DNA of 64,000 nucleotides from Pseudohoeflea suaedae. GTDB lineage: Bacteria; Pseudomonadota; Alphaproteobacteria; Rhizobiales; Rhizobiaceae. The notes below the pieces were generated by a model, which made no database searches, was not told where the DNA came from, and was given only the letters and a program-made list of their open reading frames with translations. The DNA lies in the NCBI RefSeq assembly GCF_004354915.1, contig NZ_SMSI01000001.1, positions 124,001-188,000 on the forward strand. The letters run 5' to 3'. Both the position numbers and the translations under genes were made by a program. Positions 1-12,283 of this stretch are shown here, one piece after another (the first letter of the stretch is position 1; the number at the start of each line of letters is the position of its first letter).

Positions 1-1265
1 CCGGCACCGACGCCGACGATGTGGCAGCCCAGGACACGGTCGGTCTCGGCATCGGCCAGGAACTTCACGAAGCCGTCGGTTGCGAGCATGGCGCGCGCCC
101 GGCCATTGGCGGAGAACGGGAACTTGCCGACCTTGTATTTCACGCCGGCTTCCTTGAGCTCTTCCTCGGTCTTGCCGACGGAGGCCACTTCCGGGCTCGT
201 ATAGACCACGCTCGGAATGACGTCGTAGTTCACGTGTCCCGCCTGGCCGGCGAGAATTTCGGCAAGTGCCACGCCTTCGTCCTCGGCCTTGTGAGCGAGC
301 ATCGGCCCGGCGATCACGTCGCCGATGGCGTAAACGCCGGAGACATTGGTCTGGTAGTGATGGTCGGTGCGCACCCGGCCGCGCTCGTCGAGGACCACGC
401 CGGCTTCTTCGAGGCCCAGGCCCGCAGTATAGGGCTTGCGACCGGTCGAGATCAGCACGATGTCGGCATCGATGGTTTCGGCGTCACCGCCCTTCACCGG
501 CTCGAACGTGACCTTCGCACCCTTCTTGCCGTTCTTTTCGACACCGGTGACCTTGGCGCCGAGCTTGAAGTCCATGCCCTGCTTGGCGAGCATGCGCTGG
601 AACTGCTTGGAGACCTCGCCATCCATGCCGCCCAGGATCTTGTCGAGATATTCGACGACGGTCACCTTGGCGCCGAGACGCGCCCAGACCGAACCCAGTT
701 CGAGGCCGATCACGCCGCCACCGACGACCACCATCTTTTCCGGCACCTTGTCGAGTGCGATCGCACCGGTCGAGGAGACGATCGTCTTCTCGTCGATATC
801 GACATCGACGCCCGGAATGCCCGCGACATCGGATCCGGTGGCGATGATGATGTTCTTGCCTTCGACGGTCGAGGTCTTGCCGTCGGCATCGGTCACTTCC
901 ACCTTGCCCTGACCGACCAGCTTGCCGGTACCGATGATCCCGTCGATCTTGTTCTTCTTGAAGAGGAAGGCCACGCCGTCGACGTTCGACTTCACGGTCG
1001 CGTCCTTGTGCGCCATCATCGCCTTGAGGTCGAGTTCCGGCTTGCCGACCTTCACACCGAGATCGGGCAGGTTGTGGGCAGCCTGCTCGAACATTTCGGA
1101 CGCATGCAGCAGCGCCTTGGACGGAATGCAGCCGATATTCAGGCATGTGCCGCCATAGGTGGCGCGCTTTTCGATCACCGCCACTTTCAGACCGAGCTGA
1201 GCAGCCTTGACCGCACACACATATCCACCCGGTCCCGATCCGATAACGACGACATCATAAGCCAT
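1..1265 (-). CDS. lpdA: Dihydrolipoyl dehydrogenase (E3), 3' end outside window
   Basis: FAD enzyme that reoxidises the dihydrolipoyl arm of 2-oxo acid dehydrogenase complexes with NAD+. Translation from the ATG at 1265 opens with the FAD-binding GSGPGGY (residues 9-15) and the redox disulfide CLNIGC (C41, C46); a second dinucleotide fold GGGVIG follows, and the frame stays open to the window edge at GCHIVGVGAG. About 421 codons are present; the family is near 465-470, so roughly 45 residues including the catalytic His-Glu pair lie outside. AGGG sits about 9 nt before the start. It is the last visible gene of the minus-strand TCA block and probably serves the OdhB complex upstream. Confidence 0.96.
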   Translation of the reverse strand, partial: MAYDVVVIGSGPGGYVCAVKAAQLGLKVAVIEKRATYGGTCLNIGCIPSKALLHASEMFEQAAHNLPDLGVKVGKPELDLKAMMAHKDATVKSNVDGVAFLFKKNKIDGIIGTGKLVGQGKVEVTDADGKTSTVEGKNIIIATGSDVAGIPGVDVDIDEKTIVSSTGAIALDKVPEKMVVVGGGVIGLELGSVWARLGAKVTVVEYLDKILGGMDGEVSKQFQRMLAKQGMDFKLGAKVTGVEKNGKKGAKVTFEPVKGGDAETIDADIVLISTGRKPYTAGLGLEEAGVVLDERGRVRTDHHYQTNVSGVYAIGDVIAGPMLAHKAEDEGVALAEILAGQAGHVNYDVIPSVVYTSPEVASVGKTEEELKEAGVKYKVGKFPFSANGRARAMLATDGFVKFLADAETDRVLGCHIVGVGA

Positions 1266-1358
1266 TGTCTTTTCCCTTTCGCTCGCCGAACGCAGAAGTC
1301 TCTTCCGCGCCCTTCATCGATCTTGTTTCGGGGATGCGCGACCCGCATCCCGCAATTT

Positions 1359-2111
1359 CTATCGCCCGCCGGATACCTCGAGAAAGGTTCCGGTCACGTA
1401 ACTTGCCCGATCCGACAGCAGATAGATCACGCCGTCGGCGATCTCCTCCGGCTCCCCGATCCGTTTCATCGGCACCGCGCCACGCACGCGCTCCGGCCGG
1501 TCAGGCTGGCCGCCGCTCGCATGGATATCGGTATATGTGGTGCCGGGGCGCACCGAATTCACCCGTATGCCGTCCTCGGCGACTTCCAGCGCAAGGCCGC
1601 GCGTGAAGGTATCGACCGCGGCCTTCGAGGCGGCGTAATCGACATATTCGTCGGCGCTGCCGAGCCGGGCTGCTACCGAGGAAATATTGACGATCGCCCC
1701 ACCCCTGCCGCCGAAGCGGGTCGACATGCGCCGCACCGCCTCGCGCGAGCACAGGATCAGCCCCGTCACGTTGACCCGCATGGTGCGCTCGATACGGGCG
1801 GCATCGAAATCCTCGACACGGGCCTTGTCACCCAGCACACCCGCATTGTTGACGAGCCCGTCGATCCGGCCCCAGCGATCGTCGATCGCCTTGTAAATCG
1901 ACAGGATGTCCTCTTCCGAGCCGAGATCGCCCTTCACCGCAAAGGCTTCGCCACCCTTCGCCTCGATGTCTGCCACGACCTTTGCGGCGGCGGCGTCATT
2001 GGAGACGTAGTTCACCGCCACCCGCCAGCCGTCATCGGCGGCCTTGCGGCAGATCGCGGCGCCGATGCCGCGCGAACCGCCGGTCACCAGAAGTGTGCGT
2101 GCACCGCTCAT
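1359..2111 (-). CDS. SDR-family oxidoreductase (3-oxoacyl-ACP reductase-like)
   Basis: A 250-residue classical short-chain dehydrogenase. The ATG at 2111 is chosen because it overlaps the stop of the preceding gene as ATGA and puts the cofactor motif TGGSRGIG near residue 10. Also visible are NNAG, the catalytic Ser (NISSV), YAASK, and the C-terminal GTFLEVSGGR seen in FabG/glucose-dehydrogenase-type members. Substrate cannot be told from sequence. It is translationally coupled to the secreted protein upstream and precedes lpdA by about 93 nt, so it probably rides on the TCA-operon transcript or a sub-operon with the LysE gene. Confidence 0.88.
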   Translation of the reverse strand: MSGARTLLVTGGSRGIGAAICRKAADDGWRVAVNYVSNDAAAAKVVADIEAKGGEAFAVKGDLGSEEDILSIYKAIDDRWGRIDGLVNNAGVLGDKARVEDFDAARIERTMRVNVTGLILCSREAVRRMSTRFGGRGGAIVNISSVAARLGSADEYVDYAASKAAVDTFTRGLALEVAEDGIRVNSVRPGTTYTDIHASGGQPDRPERVRGAVPMKRIGEPEEIADGVIYLLSDRASYVTGTFLEVSGGR

Positions 2112-2599
2112 TCCTGACAACCCGACAGCTTGAAGATTTCCGCCGGCGGCTCTTTCGGACCCGCATCCCCGAATTGCGGATTTTCCCACAGCGCCGGCAA
2201 CAGGTTCGGCAGGAATATCTGCGCTGCGGCGGCCTCGCCAGGATGAGGAAGCAGCCCGACGCTGTCCGCGTCGATGGAATAGACCGTGCCCTGATAGACC
2301 AGGCAGGCGGCAAGCTCGTCGCCCGTCACATCGCCTTCCGGACAGTTGAGGGGGATCATGGCCTCGGTTCGGTCATGCACTTCGTCATGGCTCAGATAGG
2401 CCGTGACCGGCTCGACACCGTCATAGAGAAGGCGCATCTCCGACAACATGCCGGCGCCGCCGCCGGCAAATTCGAGTGCCCCGCTGCCGTCGGCACCCTC
2501 ATAGACCGCGAGTTCCTGCGGACAGGCCGCGACGGCCGGCGTCCCGGCGAGGGCAAAGGCGAGACCGGCCGCAAGAACGATATGCCCACCGTTCGCCAT
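2108..2599 (-). CDS. Small exported hypothetical protein
   Basis: 163 residues, family not recognised. The first 24 residues form a signal peptide (hydrophobic LAAGLAFALAG followed by AVAA), so the product is probably periplasmic. Four cysteines in the mature part (including one in SGCQE at the C terminus) could form two disulfides. The start lies 1 nt after the stop of the LysE gene and its end overlaps the SDR start by 4 nt, so the three genes are one translational unit. No function is assigned. Confidence 0.75.
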   Translation of the reverse strand: MANGGHIVLAAGLAFALAGTPAVAACPQELAVYEGADGSGALEFAGGGAGMLSEMRLLYDGVEPVTAYLSHDEVHDRTEAMIPLNCPEGDVTGDELAACLVYQGTVYSIDADSVGLLPHPGEAAAAQIFLPNLLPALWENPQFGDAGPKEPPAEIFKLSGCQE

Positions 2600-2600
2600 C

Positions 2601-3239
2601 TCAGCTCGCCCTTTCCGTGGCCAGCTTCAGGCCGAAACCGATGAAGACGACGCCGCTTGCGCCGTTGATCCAGGTGCTGGCCTTCTCAAAAGCCCGGCGC
2701 ATGCGGGGTGCGGTGAGAAACACCGAAACCATCGTGAACCAGGCGATCAGGCAGCTTGCCATCACCAGGCCGTAGCCGAACTTGATCAAGGCAGGGGTCT
2801 CGTGGCTGACGACGGCCGAGAAGATCGACAGGAAGAAGATGACGGGCTTCGGATTGAGCGCATTGGCGAGAAAGCCGAGCGAGAATGCCCTGAGACCCGA
2901 CTGCGCCTTGCGCGGCTTGGTCTCCAGCTGTTCCTCGTCGATCCTCACAGGGCCGGCGCGCAGCGACTGGATTCCGAGATAGACGAGATAGGCCGCCCCT
3001 GCCCACTTGATCACGTTGAAGAGGAAGATCGACTGGGAAATGATCAGGCCGAGACCGAGGATCGTATAGGTGACGTGGAACATCAGCGAGGTACCGACGC
3101 CGAAGCTCGTCAGGATCGCCGCCTTGCGCCCGTGCACGATCGCCTGACGCATCACCATGGCCGTATCGGCACCGGGGACGACGATGGCGAAGGAGAACAC
3201 CGCCATCAGGGAGGCCAGTTCGATCAGGTAGGTATCCAT
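2601..3239 (-). CDS. LysE/RhtB-family amino-acid exporter
   Basis: 212-residue inner-membrane protein with about six hydrophobic segments and the family signature near the N terminus (PGADTAMVMRQAIVHGRKA, residues 22-40). LysE/RhtB proteins export amino acids or related small molecules; the substrate here is unknown. Central NALNPKPVIFF matches the conserved N-x-x-N-P-K loop. It lies between odhB and the secreted protein/SDR pair, an insertion into what is usually odhB-lpdA. Confidence 0.88.
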   Translation of the reverse strand: MDTYLIELASLMAVFSFAIVVPGADTAMVMRQAIVHGRKAAILTSFGVGTSLMFHVTYTILGLGLIISQSIFLFNVIKWAGAAYLVYLGIQSLRAGPVRIDEEQLETKPRKAQSGLRAFSLGFLANALNPKPVIFFLSIFSAVVSHETPALIKFGYGLVMASCLIAWFTMVSVFLTAPRMRRAFEKASTWINGASGVVFIGFGLKLATERAS

Positions 3240-3290
3240 CGTCCGGGTCTCCGAAGATCTAGCTGTCGGAAGAGGTTGGCTTCAAATGGC

Positions 3291-3318
3291 CCGGGCCGGC
3301 TGCGAACAACCGGCCCGG
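3291..3318 (-). terminator. Probable terminator or attenuator after odhB
   Basis: Perfect 9-bp stem, CCGGGCCGG (3291-3299) and CCGGCCCGG (3310-3318), 10-nt loop, between the odhB stop and the LysE start on the minus strand. Only a short T run follows in the direction of transcription, so read-through into the LysE-SDR genes is plausible. Confidence 0.5.
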
Positions 3319-3330
3319 TTCCCTTTGATC

Positions 3331-4578
3331 TTACAGGTCGAGAACCAGACGTTCCGGGTCCTCGAGGCTTTCCTTGACGCGCACGAGGAAGGTCACGGCT
3401 TCCTTGCCGTCGACGATCCGGTGGTCATAGGAGAGCGCGAGATACATCATCGGACGGATGACCACCTGGCCGCCGATGGCGACAGGACGCTCCTGGATCT
3501 TGTGCATACCGAGGATACCCGACTGCGGCGCGTTCAGGATCGGCGAGGACATCAGCGAACCGTAGACACCGCCGTTGGAGATGGTGAAGGTACCGCCCTG
3601 CATGTCTTCCATGGTCAATTCGCCGTCGCGGGCCGCGCGGCCGAGACGGCCGATTTCCTTTTCGACTTCGGCGATCGACATCTGGTCGGCATCGCGCACG
3701 ACCGGAACCACGAGACCCTTTTCGGTACCGACGGCCACGCCGACGTGGCAGAAGTTCTTGTAGATGATCTCGTTGCCGTCGATCTCGGCATTGACCGCGG
3801 GCAGTTCCTTGAGAGCGTGAGTCACGGCCTTGGTGAAGAAGCCCATGAAGCCGAGCTTGACGCCGTGCTTCTTCTCGAAGATGTCCTTGTACTTCTTGCG
3901 CAGGTCCATCACCGCCTGCATGTCCACCTCGTTATAGGTGGTCAGCATCGCGGCAGTGTTCTGCGCGTCCTTGAGGCGGCGCGCGATGGTCTGGCGCAGG
4001 CGGCTCATCTTCACGCGCTCTTCGCGGGCGGCATCGTCGGGCTTGGATTCAGGACGCGGCGCGGACTTCGCGGCCGGAGCCGGAGAGGCGGACGAACCGC
4101 CCTTGTTGATGGCGTCGAGCACGTCGCCCTTGAGCACCTGGCCGCGCTTGCCGGAGCCCGACACGTTCTCGGCCTTGATGCCCTTTTCTTCCATCATCTT
4201 GGACGCCGACGGCGCCGGCGGCATGTCGGTGCCTTCCGACTTGGCGGGAGCGTCCTTCTTTTCCTCGGCAGGCTTGGCTTCGGCCTTTTCCGTCGGCTTG
4301 TCGCCACCCTTGCCCTCGTCCTTGGCGGGGGCAGCACCCGCGCCGTCGGAGATCATGCCCAGAAGACCGTTGAGTTCGACCGTGTCGCCCTCTTCGGCGG
4401 AAATCTCGCTCAGCGTGCCGGCAACCGGCGACGGCACTTCGATGGAAACCTTGTCGGTTTCCAGTTCGACGATCGCCTCGTCGACGGCGACGGTGTCGCC
4501 GACCTTTTTCAGCCAGGTTCCGATCGTCGCCTCGGTGACCGATTCTCCCAGAGTGGGAACGCGGATTTCAGTAGCCAT
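3331..4578 (-). CDS. odhB: Dihydrolipoyllysine succinyltransferase, E2 of 2-oxoglutarate dehydrogenase
   Basis: Core acyltransferase of the 2-oxoglutarate dehydrogenase complex, moving succinyl from lipoyl-lysine to CoA. 415 residues: lipoyl domain 1-77 with ETDKVS (modified K43), an Ala/Lys/Pro-rich linker about 80-115, a peripheral subunit-binding domain about 117-155 ([25 protein letters not shown]), and the catalytic domain from about 185 ending in the active-site DHRIVDG (H386). Full length. It follows sucA by 49 nt on the same strand. Confidence 0.97.
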   Translation of the reverse strand: MATEIRVPTLGESVTEATIGTWLKKVGDTVAVDEAIVELETDKVSIEVPSPVAGTLSEISAEEGDTVELNGLLGMISDGAGAAPAKDEGKGGDKPTEKAEAKPAEEKKDAPAKSEGTDMPPAPSASKMMEEKGIKAENVSGSGKRGQVLKGDVLDAINKGGSSASPAPAAKSAPRPESKPDDAAREERVKMSRLRQTIARRLKDAQNTAAMLTTYNEVDMQAVMDLRKKYKDIFEKKHGVKLGFMGFFTKAVTHALKELPAVNAEIDGNEIIYKNFCHVGVAVGTEKGLVVPVVRDADQMSIAEVEKEIGRLGRAARDGELTMEDMQGGTFTISNGGVYGSLMSSPILNAPQSGILGMHKIQERPVAIGGQVVIRPMMYLALSYDHRIVDGKEAVTFLVRVKESLEDPERLVLDL

Positions 4579-4627
4579 GGGTGTTTCCGTTTCTCTCGTT
4601 CTGACCTGTTGTTGTTCCGCCTCGGGC

Positions 4628-7525
4628 TCAGCCGCCCAGCGCGTCTTCCAGGAAGGCTTCCAGCTGCGCCAGGTGACGCGACATCAGACCGGTGGCCGTG
4701 GAGGCCGAAGCCGGTCGTCCGGTGTAACGTACACGCTGGTACTTGGCGTCGATATGCGCAAGCACCCATTCCAGATAGGGATCGATGAAGGCCCAGGAGC
4801 CCATGTTCTTGGGCTCTTCCTGGCACCACACCATCTCCGCATTGCGGAAGCGCGACAGCTCGTTGATCAGCGCCTTGGCCGGGAACGGATAGAGCTGTTC
4901 CAGGCGAAGCAGGTAGATGTCGTCGATGCCGCGTTTCTCGCGCTCCTCGAGGAGGTCGTAATAGACCTTGCCCGAGCACATCACGACACGGCGGATCTTG
5001 TTGTCCTTGACGAGCTTGATCGGCCCGTCCTTCTGCATCTCGGCATCGTCCCACAGCAGGCGGTGGAACGAGCTTTCACCAGACATCTCGGCCAATGTCG
5101 AAACCGCGCGCTTGTGGCGCAGGAGCGATTTCGGCGTCATCAGGATCAGCGGCTTGCGGAAGTCGCGTTTCATCTGCCGGCGCAGGATGTGGAAGTAGTT
5201 GGCCGGCGTGGTGCAGTTGGCGACCTGCATGTTGTCCTCGGCGCACATCTGCAGGAAACGCTCCAGGCGAGCCGAGGAGTGTTCCGGCCCCTGTCCCTCA
5301 TAGCCGTGCGGCAGGAGACAGACGAGGCCCGACATGCGCAGCCACTTGCGTTCGCCCGACGAGATGAACTGGTCGAAGATCACCTGGGCGCCATTGGCGA
5401 AGTCGCCGAACTGGGCTTCCCACAGCGTCAGCGCGTTCGGACGTGCCAGCGAATAGCCGTATTCGAAGCCGAGCACCGCCTCTTCCGACAGCATCGAGTT
5501 GATGACTTCGTAAGGCGCCTGGTTGGCCGAAAGGTTCTGCAGCGGAATATAGCGGTCTTCGGTGTCCTGATCGTAGAGAACCGAGTGGCGCTGCGAGAAG
5601 GTGCCGCGCTCGCAGTCCTGGCCGGACAGGCGAACCTTGACGCCTTCAGTGCACAGCGAACCGAAAGCCAGCGCCTCGCCCATGGCCCAGTCGAGACCTT
5701 CGCCGGTCTCGATCATCTTGGCGCGGTTGTCCATGAACCGCTGGATGGTGCGGTGGGCCGTGAAGCCTTCCGGCACTTCGGACAGCTTCTTGCCGATTTC
5801 GCGCAGCTGCTTGATCGGCATGGCGGTCTTGCCGCGGCGCTGTTCGTCCTGGTTGTCGGCGGTCCTGAGGCCCGCCCACTCGCCGTCCAGCCAGTCGGCC
5901 TTGTTCGGCTTGTAGGACTGGCCGATGTCGAATTCGGTCTCGAGCGTCGAACGCCAGTCGGCCTTCATCTTCTCGAATTCGCCGTCGGTGATCAGCCCTT
6001 CCTCGATCAGCCGGCGCGAATAGAGCGTCACGACCGTCTCGTGGCTGCGGATATGCTTGTACATCTTCGGCTGGGTGAAGGACGGTTCGTCGCCTTCATT
6101 GTGTCCGAAGCGCCGGTAGCAGAACATGTCGATGACGACCGGCTTCTGGAACTTCATACGGAATTCGGTGGCGATCTTGGCGGCATAGACCACCGCTTCC
6201 GGATCGTCGCCGTTCACGTGGAAGATCGGCGCCTCGATCATCTTCGCCACATCCGACGGATAGGGCGACGAACGCGAGAAGGCGGGGTTCGTCGTGAAAC
6301 CGATCTGGTTGTTGATGATGAAGTGGACGGTGCCGGCGACGCGGTGACCGCGCAGGCCCGACAGGCCGAGAATTTCGGCGACCACGCCCTGACCGGCGAA
6401 AGCGGCGTCGCCGTGCAGCAGCAGCGGCATCACCTTCACGCGCTCGGTGAGCGGAACGATGTCCTTCTCCATGTCGATCGCCAGCAGGTCCTGCTTCGCA
6501 CGCGCCTTGCCCATGACGACAGGATTGACGATTTCGAGGTGCGACGGGTTGGCCGTCAGCGACAGATGGACCTTGTTCTGGTCGAACTCGCGGTCCGAAG
6601 ACGCACCGAGATGGTACTTCACGTCGCCCGAACCCTCCACGTCGTCGGGCGCGAAAGAACCGCCCTTGAATTCGTGGAAGACGGCCCGGTGCGGCTTGCC
6701 CATCACCTGGGTCAGCACGTTGAGGCGGCCGCGGTGGGCCATGCCGAAGACGATCTCCTTGAGACCGAGATTGCCGCCGCGCTTGATGATCTGCTCGAGC
6801 GCCGGAATGAGCGATTCACCACCGTCGAGACCGAAGCGCTTGGTGCCCTTGTACTTGACGTCGATGAACTGCTCGAAGCCTTCCGCCTCGATGAGCTTCT
6901 GAAGGATCGCCTTCTTGCCCATGTCGGTGAAGTCGACGCCCTTGTCCGGACCCTCGATGCGCTCCTGCAGCCAGGACTTCTCTTCCGGATTGGAGATGTG
7001 CATGAACTCGAAGCCGAGCGACGAGCAATAGGTGCGCTTGAGGATGTCCAGCATCTCGGGGATGGTGGCGTATTCCAGACCGAGCACGTGGTCGATGAAG
7101 ATCTTGCGGTCATAGTCGGCTTCGGTGAAACCGTAATTCGACGGCGACAGCTCGTTGTAGTCGTCCTCAGCGCGCAGGATGTTGAGCGGATCGAGCTTGG
7201 CGTGCAGATGGCCGCGCATGCGGTAGGCGCGGATCATCATGATGGCGCGAACCGAATCGCGTGTCGCCAGCTGGATTTCCTCGGTCGACACCGTGCCGCC
7301 GGACTTGGCGGCCTTGCCCTTCAGCTTGTCGCCGACATGGGCTTCGACATCGCCCCAGTTGCCGTCGAGCGCTGAGACCAGTTCGCCGCCCTCGGCGATC
7401 GGCCAGTTGTCGCGCTTCCAGGAAGGTTGCTGGGGTTCCTCGCCATAAAGGGCTTCGAGATAGGCGGCGCTGTCACCGGAAAGGGCCGACAGGTCGGGGC
7501 GGGAAGCGTCAAAATCGTGATCCAT
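4628..7525 (-). CDS. sucA: 2-oxoglutarate dehydrogenase E1 component
   Basis: Thiamine-diphosphate enzyme that decarboxylates 2-oxoglutarate and succinylates the lipoyl arm of OdhB. 965 residues with the family motifs GMAHRGRLN, the ThDP-binding GDAAFAGQG, and [12 protein letters not shown] in the transketolase-like domain. The N terminus ([27 protein letters not shown]) keeps the E2-binding segment, but the following region looks shorter than in typical homologues near 990 residues. It sits in the order sucD, sucA, odhB. Confidence 0.97.
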   Translation of the reverse strand: MDHDFDASRPDLSALSGDSAAYLEALYGEEPQQPSWKRDNWPIAEGGELVSALDGNWGDVEAHVGDKLKGKAAKSGGTVSTEEIQLATRDSVRAIMMIRAYRMRGHLHAKLDPLNILRAEDDYNELSPSNYGFTEADYDRKIFIDHVLGLEYATIPEMLDILKRTYCSSLGFEFMHISNPEEKSWLQERIEGPDKGVDFTDMGKKAILQKLIEAEGFEQFIDVKYKGTKRFGLDGGESLIPALEQIIKRGGNLGLKEIVFGMAHRGRLNVLTQVMGKPHRAVFHEFKGGSFAPDDVEGSGDVKYHLGASSDREFDQNKVHLSLTANPSHLEIVNPVVMGKARAKQDLLAIDMEKDIVPLTERVKVMPLLLHGDAAFAGQGVVAEILGLSGLRGHRVAGTVHFIINNQIGFTTNPAFSRSSPYPSDVAKMIEAPIFHVNGDDPEAVVYAAKIATEFRMKFQKPVVIDMFCYRRFGHNEGDEPSFTQPKMYKHIRSHETVVTLYSRRLIEEGLITDGEFEKMKADWRSTLETEFDIGQSYKPNKADWLDGEWAGLRTADNQDEQRRGKTAMPIKQLREIGKKLSEVPEGFTAHRTIQRFMDNRAKMIETGEGLDWAMGEALAFGSLCTEGVKVRLSGQDCERGTFSQRHSVLYDQDTEDRYIPLQNLSANQAPYEVINSMLSEEAVLGFEYGYSLARPNALTLWEAQFGDFANGAQVIFDQFISSGERKWLRMSGLVCLLPHGYEGQGPEHSSARLERFLQMCAEDNMQVANCTTPANYFHILRRQMKRDFRKPLILMTPKSLLRHKRAVSTLAEMSGESSFHRLLWDDAEMQKDGPIKLVKDNKIRRVVMCSGKVYYDLLEEREKRGIDDIYLLRLEQLYPFPAKALINELSRFRNAEMVWCQEEPKNMGSWAFIDPYLEWVLAHIDAKYQRVRYTGRPASASTATGLMSRHLAQLEAFLEDALGG

Positions 7526-7812
7526 CAGATCAGCCTCGCTTGTGTTTCATCTTGCCGCGCCTCGGGAAACCGGCAGCGGGCCGTTCCCTCGGTCTGCACC
7601 GCGAACCTGACGGAAACACGGCGGCTTCATGCCGGAACTTACGCCAGTGCCGGACCCTTGAAAAAGGGCCCGGCTCCGGCGTGTTCCTGTCCGCCCGGCG
7701 AACCGGGCGGGAATGTCTCTTCCGCGAAGATCTATCCTCGCGGGCGCACCGGTTCGATGCTGTCCCGATCCGTGATGCCGAATGCGGTGTCGCTCATGCG
7801 CATGGCCGCGTC
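7526..7812. other. sucD-sucA intergenic region with two hairpins
   Basis: 287 bp without a convincing gene. It holds an imperfect stem around 7661-7686 (GCCGG.CCCTT / AAGGG.CCCGGC) and a perfect GCCCGG-CGAA-CCGGGC stem-loop near 7692-7708. Neither has a T tract on the minus strand, so they look like RNA stabilising or processing elements between sucD and sucA rather than strong terminators. The open frames crossing it are extensions of antisense frames. Confidence 0.5.
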
Positions 7813-8715
7813 TTAACCCTTGAGGACTTCCACGAGGGTCTTGCCGAGACGTGCCGGCGACGGCGAGACCTTGATGCCGGCCGATTCCATGGCCGCGATC
7901 TTGTCTTCTGCGCCGCCCTTGCCGCCGGAGATCACGGCGCCTGCATGGCCCATGGTGCGTCCGGGAGGCGCCGTACGGCCTGCGATGAAGCCGGCCATGG
8001 GCTTCTTGCGCCCCTTCTTGGCCTGTTCCTTCAGCCATTCGGCGGCATCTTCCTCGGCCGAACCGCCGATCTCGCCGATCATGATGATGGATTCGGTTTC
8101 CGGATCGTCGAGGAACAGGTCGAGCATGTCGATGAATTCGGTGCCCTTGACCGGATCGCCGCCGATGCCGACTGCCGTCGACTGGCCGAGACCTTCATTG
8201 GTGGTCTGGAACACGGCTTCGTAGGTCAGCGTGCCCGAGCGCGACAGGATGCCCACCGAGCCCTTCTTGAAGATCGAGCCCGGCATGATGCCGATCTTGC
8301 ACTCGTCCGGCGTCAGCACACCCGGGCAGTTCGGGCCGATCAGGCGCGAGGCGCTGGCGTCGAGCCGTGCCTTGACCTTGACCATGTCCTGAACCGGAAT
8401 GCCTTCGGTGATGCAGACGATCAGCGGGATCTCGGCGTCGATCGCCTCGATGATGGCTGCGGCTGCGCCTGCCGGCGGGACGTAGATCACCGACGCGTTC
8501 GCGCCGGTCGCGTCCTTGCCTTCGGCGACCGAGGCGAAGATCGGCAGCTTGTCGCCAGCCGAACCTTCCCAGGTCTCGCCACCCTTCTTCGGGTGAATGC
8601 CGCCCACCATCTTGGTGCCGTGATAGGCCAGTGCCTGTTCCGTGTGGAACGTGCCGGTCTTGCCGGTCAGGCCCTGGACGAGGACCTTGGTGTCTTTGTT
8701 GATAAGAATGCTCAT
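7813..8715 (-). CDS. sucD: Succinyl-CoA synthetase alpha subunit
   Basis: 300 residues. Carries the CoA-binding Rossmann fold ([10 protein letters not shown] near the N terminus, GPNCPG) and the phosphorylated active-site histidine in TMGHAGAVI (about H257). With SucC it interconverts succinyl-CoA and succinate with formation of nucleoside triphosphate. The ATG at 8715 ([10 protein letters not shown]) is the conserved start; it lies 11 nt after the sucC stop, indicating one operon. Confidence 0.97.
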   Translation of the reverse strand: MSILINKDTKVLVQGLTGKTGTFHTEQALAYHGTKMVGGIHPKKGGETWEGSAGDKLPIFASVAEGKDATGANASVIYVPPAGAAAAIIEAIDAEIPLIVCITEGIPVQDMVKVKARLDASASRLIGPNCPGVLTPDECKIGIMPGSIFKKGSVGILSRSGTLTYEAVFQTTNEGLGQSTAVGIGGDPVKGTEFIDMLDLFLDDPETESIIMIGEIGGSAEEDAAEWLKEQAKKGRKKPMAGFIAGRTAPPGRTMGHAGAVISGGKGGAEDKIAAMESAGIKVSPSPARLGKTLVEVLKG

Positions 8716-8726
8716 CTCTTCGTCCC

Positions 8727-9920
<1,194 letters not shown>

Positions 9921-9970
9921 CGGGCATATCCCTCTTGCGGGGCCGGGCCCTCGACGGACCCGGCTGATGC

Positions 9971-11047
<1,077 letters not shown>

Positions 11048-11070
11048 TCAATCGTTTAACACTTAAATAT

Positions 11071-11086
11071 TTTACGTAAACGTCAA
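11071..11086 (-). promoter_or_regulatory. Putative mdh promoter element with palindrome
   Basis: On the minus strand a TTGACG hexamer (11081-11086) is followed immediately by the perfect palindrome TTTACGTAAA (11071-11080) in an AT-rich stretch about 140 nt before mdh. The hexamer resembles a sigma-70 -35 box; no convincing -10 was found at standard spacing. The palindrome may be a regulator site. Confidence 0.35.
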
Positions 11087-11119
11087 AGTTTTCGTGCGAC
11101 CTCCGACGTATTTGAGCAT

Positions 11120-12262
11120 TCAGGCTGCGCGGCTAGCGTCCAGATAGGCCTGATCCTGCATCTCGGAGAGCCGTGAAATGGTGCGCGAGAACTCGAATTT
11201 CTCGGTCCCAGTACCGGTCGCATAGATATCGACTATCGGCACCTCGGCGGACAGGAAGAGCCTGTTGCGCTTGTCGTAAAGGACATCGACCAGAAGGATG
11301 AAGCGCTTGGCACGGTTGCGGTCGCCCCGTTTGATCTCGGGCACCTTGTCGATGAAGATCGTCGGGTACTTGTCGGCAATGGCCAGATAGTCCGACGCCC
11401 CGAGCGGCGCGTCGCAAAGCTGCGAGAAGGTGAACCGCGCCGCATCCGACGTGGCGCGCGGAACCACGATCGACCGGCCCTTGCGCTCGATCCGGTCGGC
11501 ACTGACAGCGCGCCCGTCGACGACCTTCTTCCAGGCCTCGTCCAGACCCGCCTCCCCCTCGCCCTGGCCAAGGTGATGAAAGACCGGCAGGCGTCGCGAT
11601 TTCTCGAGCCGGTAGTCGGTCGGCGCATCGAGACTGACGACATCGGCATGCCGCTTGAGAAGATCGATGAAGGGCAGGAAAAGCTGACGGTTGAGACCGT
11701 CACGATAGAGATTTTCGGGCGCCACATTCGATGTGGCCACCAGCACCGCGCCGCGCTCGAACAATCGCTCGAACAGCCGCGACAGAAGCATCGCATCCGC
11801 GATGTCGGTCACCGCGAATTCGTCGAAGCACAGAACCCAGGCTTCCTCGAACAGGCTGTCCGCCACCGGCGGGACCGGATCGCTCTCCCTGGTCTCGCCC
11901 CGCGCCAGCTTCTGGCGGTGCGCATGGATGCGATCATGCGCGTCGGCCATGAAATCGTTGAAATGCGCCCGCCGCTTCCTTTTGACAGGAAGCCTGTCGA
12001 AGAACATGTCCATCAGCATGGTCTTGCCGCGCCCGACATCGCCATGGACATAGAGCCCCCGAGGCGAAGGCCTCGTCTTCTTCCGGCCGAAAAGCCAGCC
12101 GAGCGCGCTCTTCTTCGAAGCCAGACGATATGTCGAGACATCTTCGAGAATGGCGTCCAGCCGCCCGACGATATCGCGCTGGGCGGGATCGTCCTTGATC
12201 TCGCCCCGTTCGATCTTCGCCTTGTAAGCGGCTAGCAGCGCCGCATCCTGGGGCTGCTGCAT
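11120..12262 (-). CDS. zapE: ZapE/AFG1-family ATPase
   Basis: 380 residues. P-loop GDVGRGKT (74-81), Walker B LCFDEF (144-149) and the AFG1-type VATSNVAPENLYRDGLNR sensor region are all present. In E. coli ZapE is a Z-ring-associated ATPase; mitochondrial AFG1 homologues act in membrane-protein quality control. It lies just upstream of mdh on the same strand, a frequent rhizobial arrangement, but 186 bp with its own promoter-like sequence separate them. Confidence 0.93.
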   Translation of the reverse strand: MQQPQDAALLAAYKAKIERGEIKDDPAQRDIVGRLDAILEDVSTYRLASKKSALGWLFGRKKTRPSPRGLYVHGDVGRGKTMLMDMFFDRLPVKRKRRAHFNDFMADAHDRIHAHRQKLARGETRESDPVPPVADSLFEEAWVLCFDEFAVTDIADAMLLSRLFERLFERGAVLVATSNVAPENLYRDGLNRQLFLPFIDLLKRHADVVSLDAPTDYRLEKSRRLPVFHHLGQGEGEAGLDEAWKKVVDGRAVSADRIERKGRSIVVPRATSDAARFTFSQLCDAPLGASDYLAIADKYPTIFIDKVPEIKRGDRNRAKRFILLVDVLYDKRNRLFLSAEVPIVDIYATGTGTEKFEFSRTISRLSEMQDQAYLDASRAA

Positions 12263-12283
12263 GTCAGGATTCCGCGAGAGAGA

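Noticed and set aside
21-7375. Very long plus-strand open frames (698 and 1145 codons, among others) opposite lpdA, odhB and sucA
   Set aside because: They are antisense shadows in GC-rich DNA. The minus-strand frames contain complete catalytic motifs and conserved gene order; the plus-strand translations show no domain.
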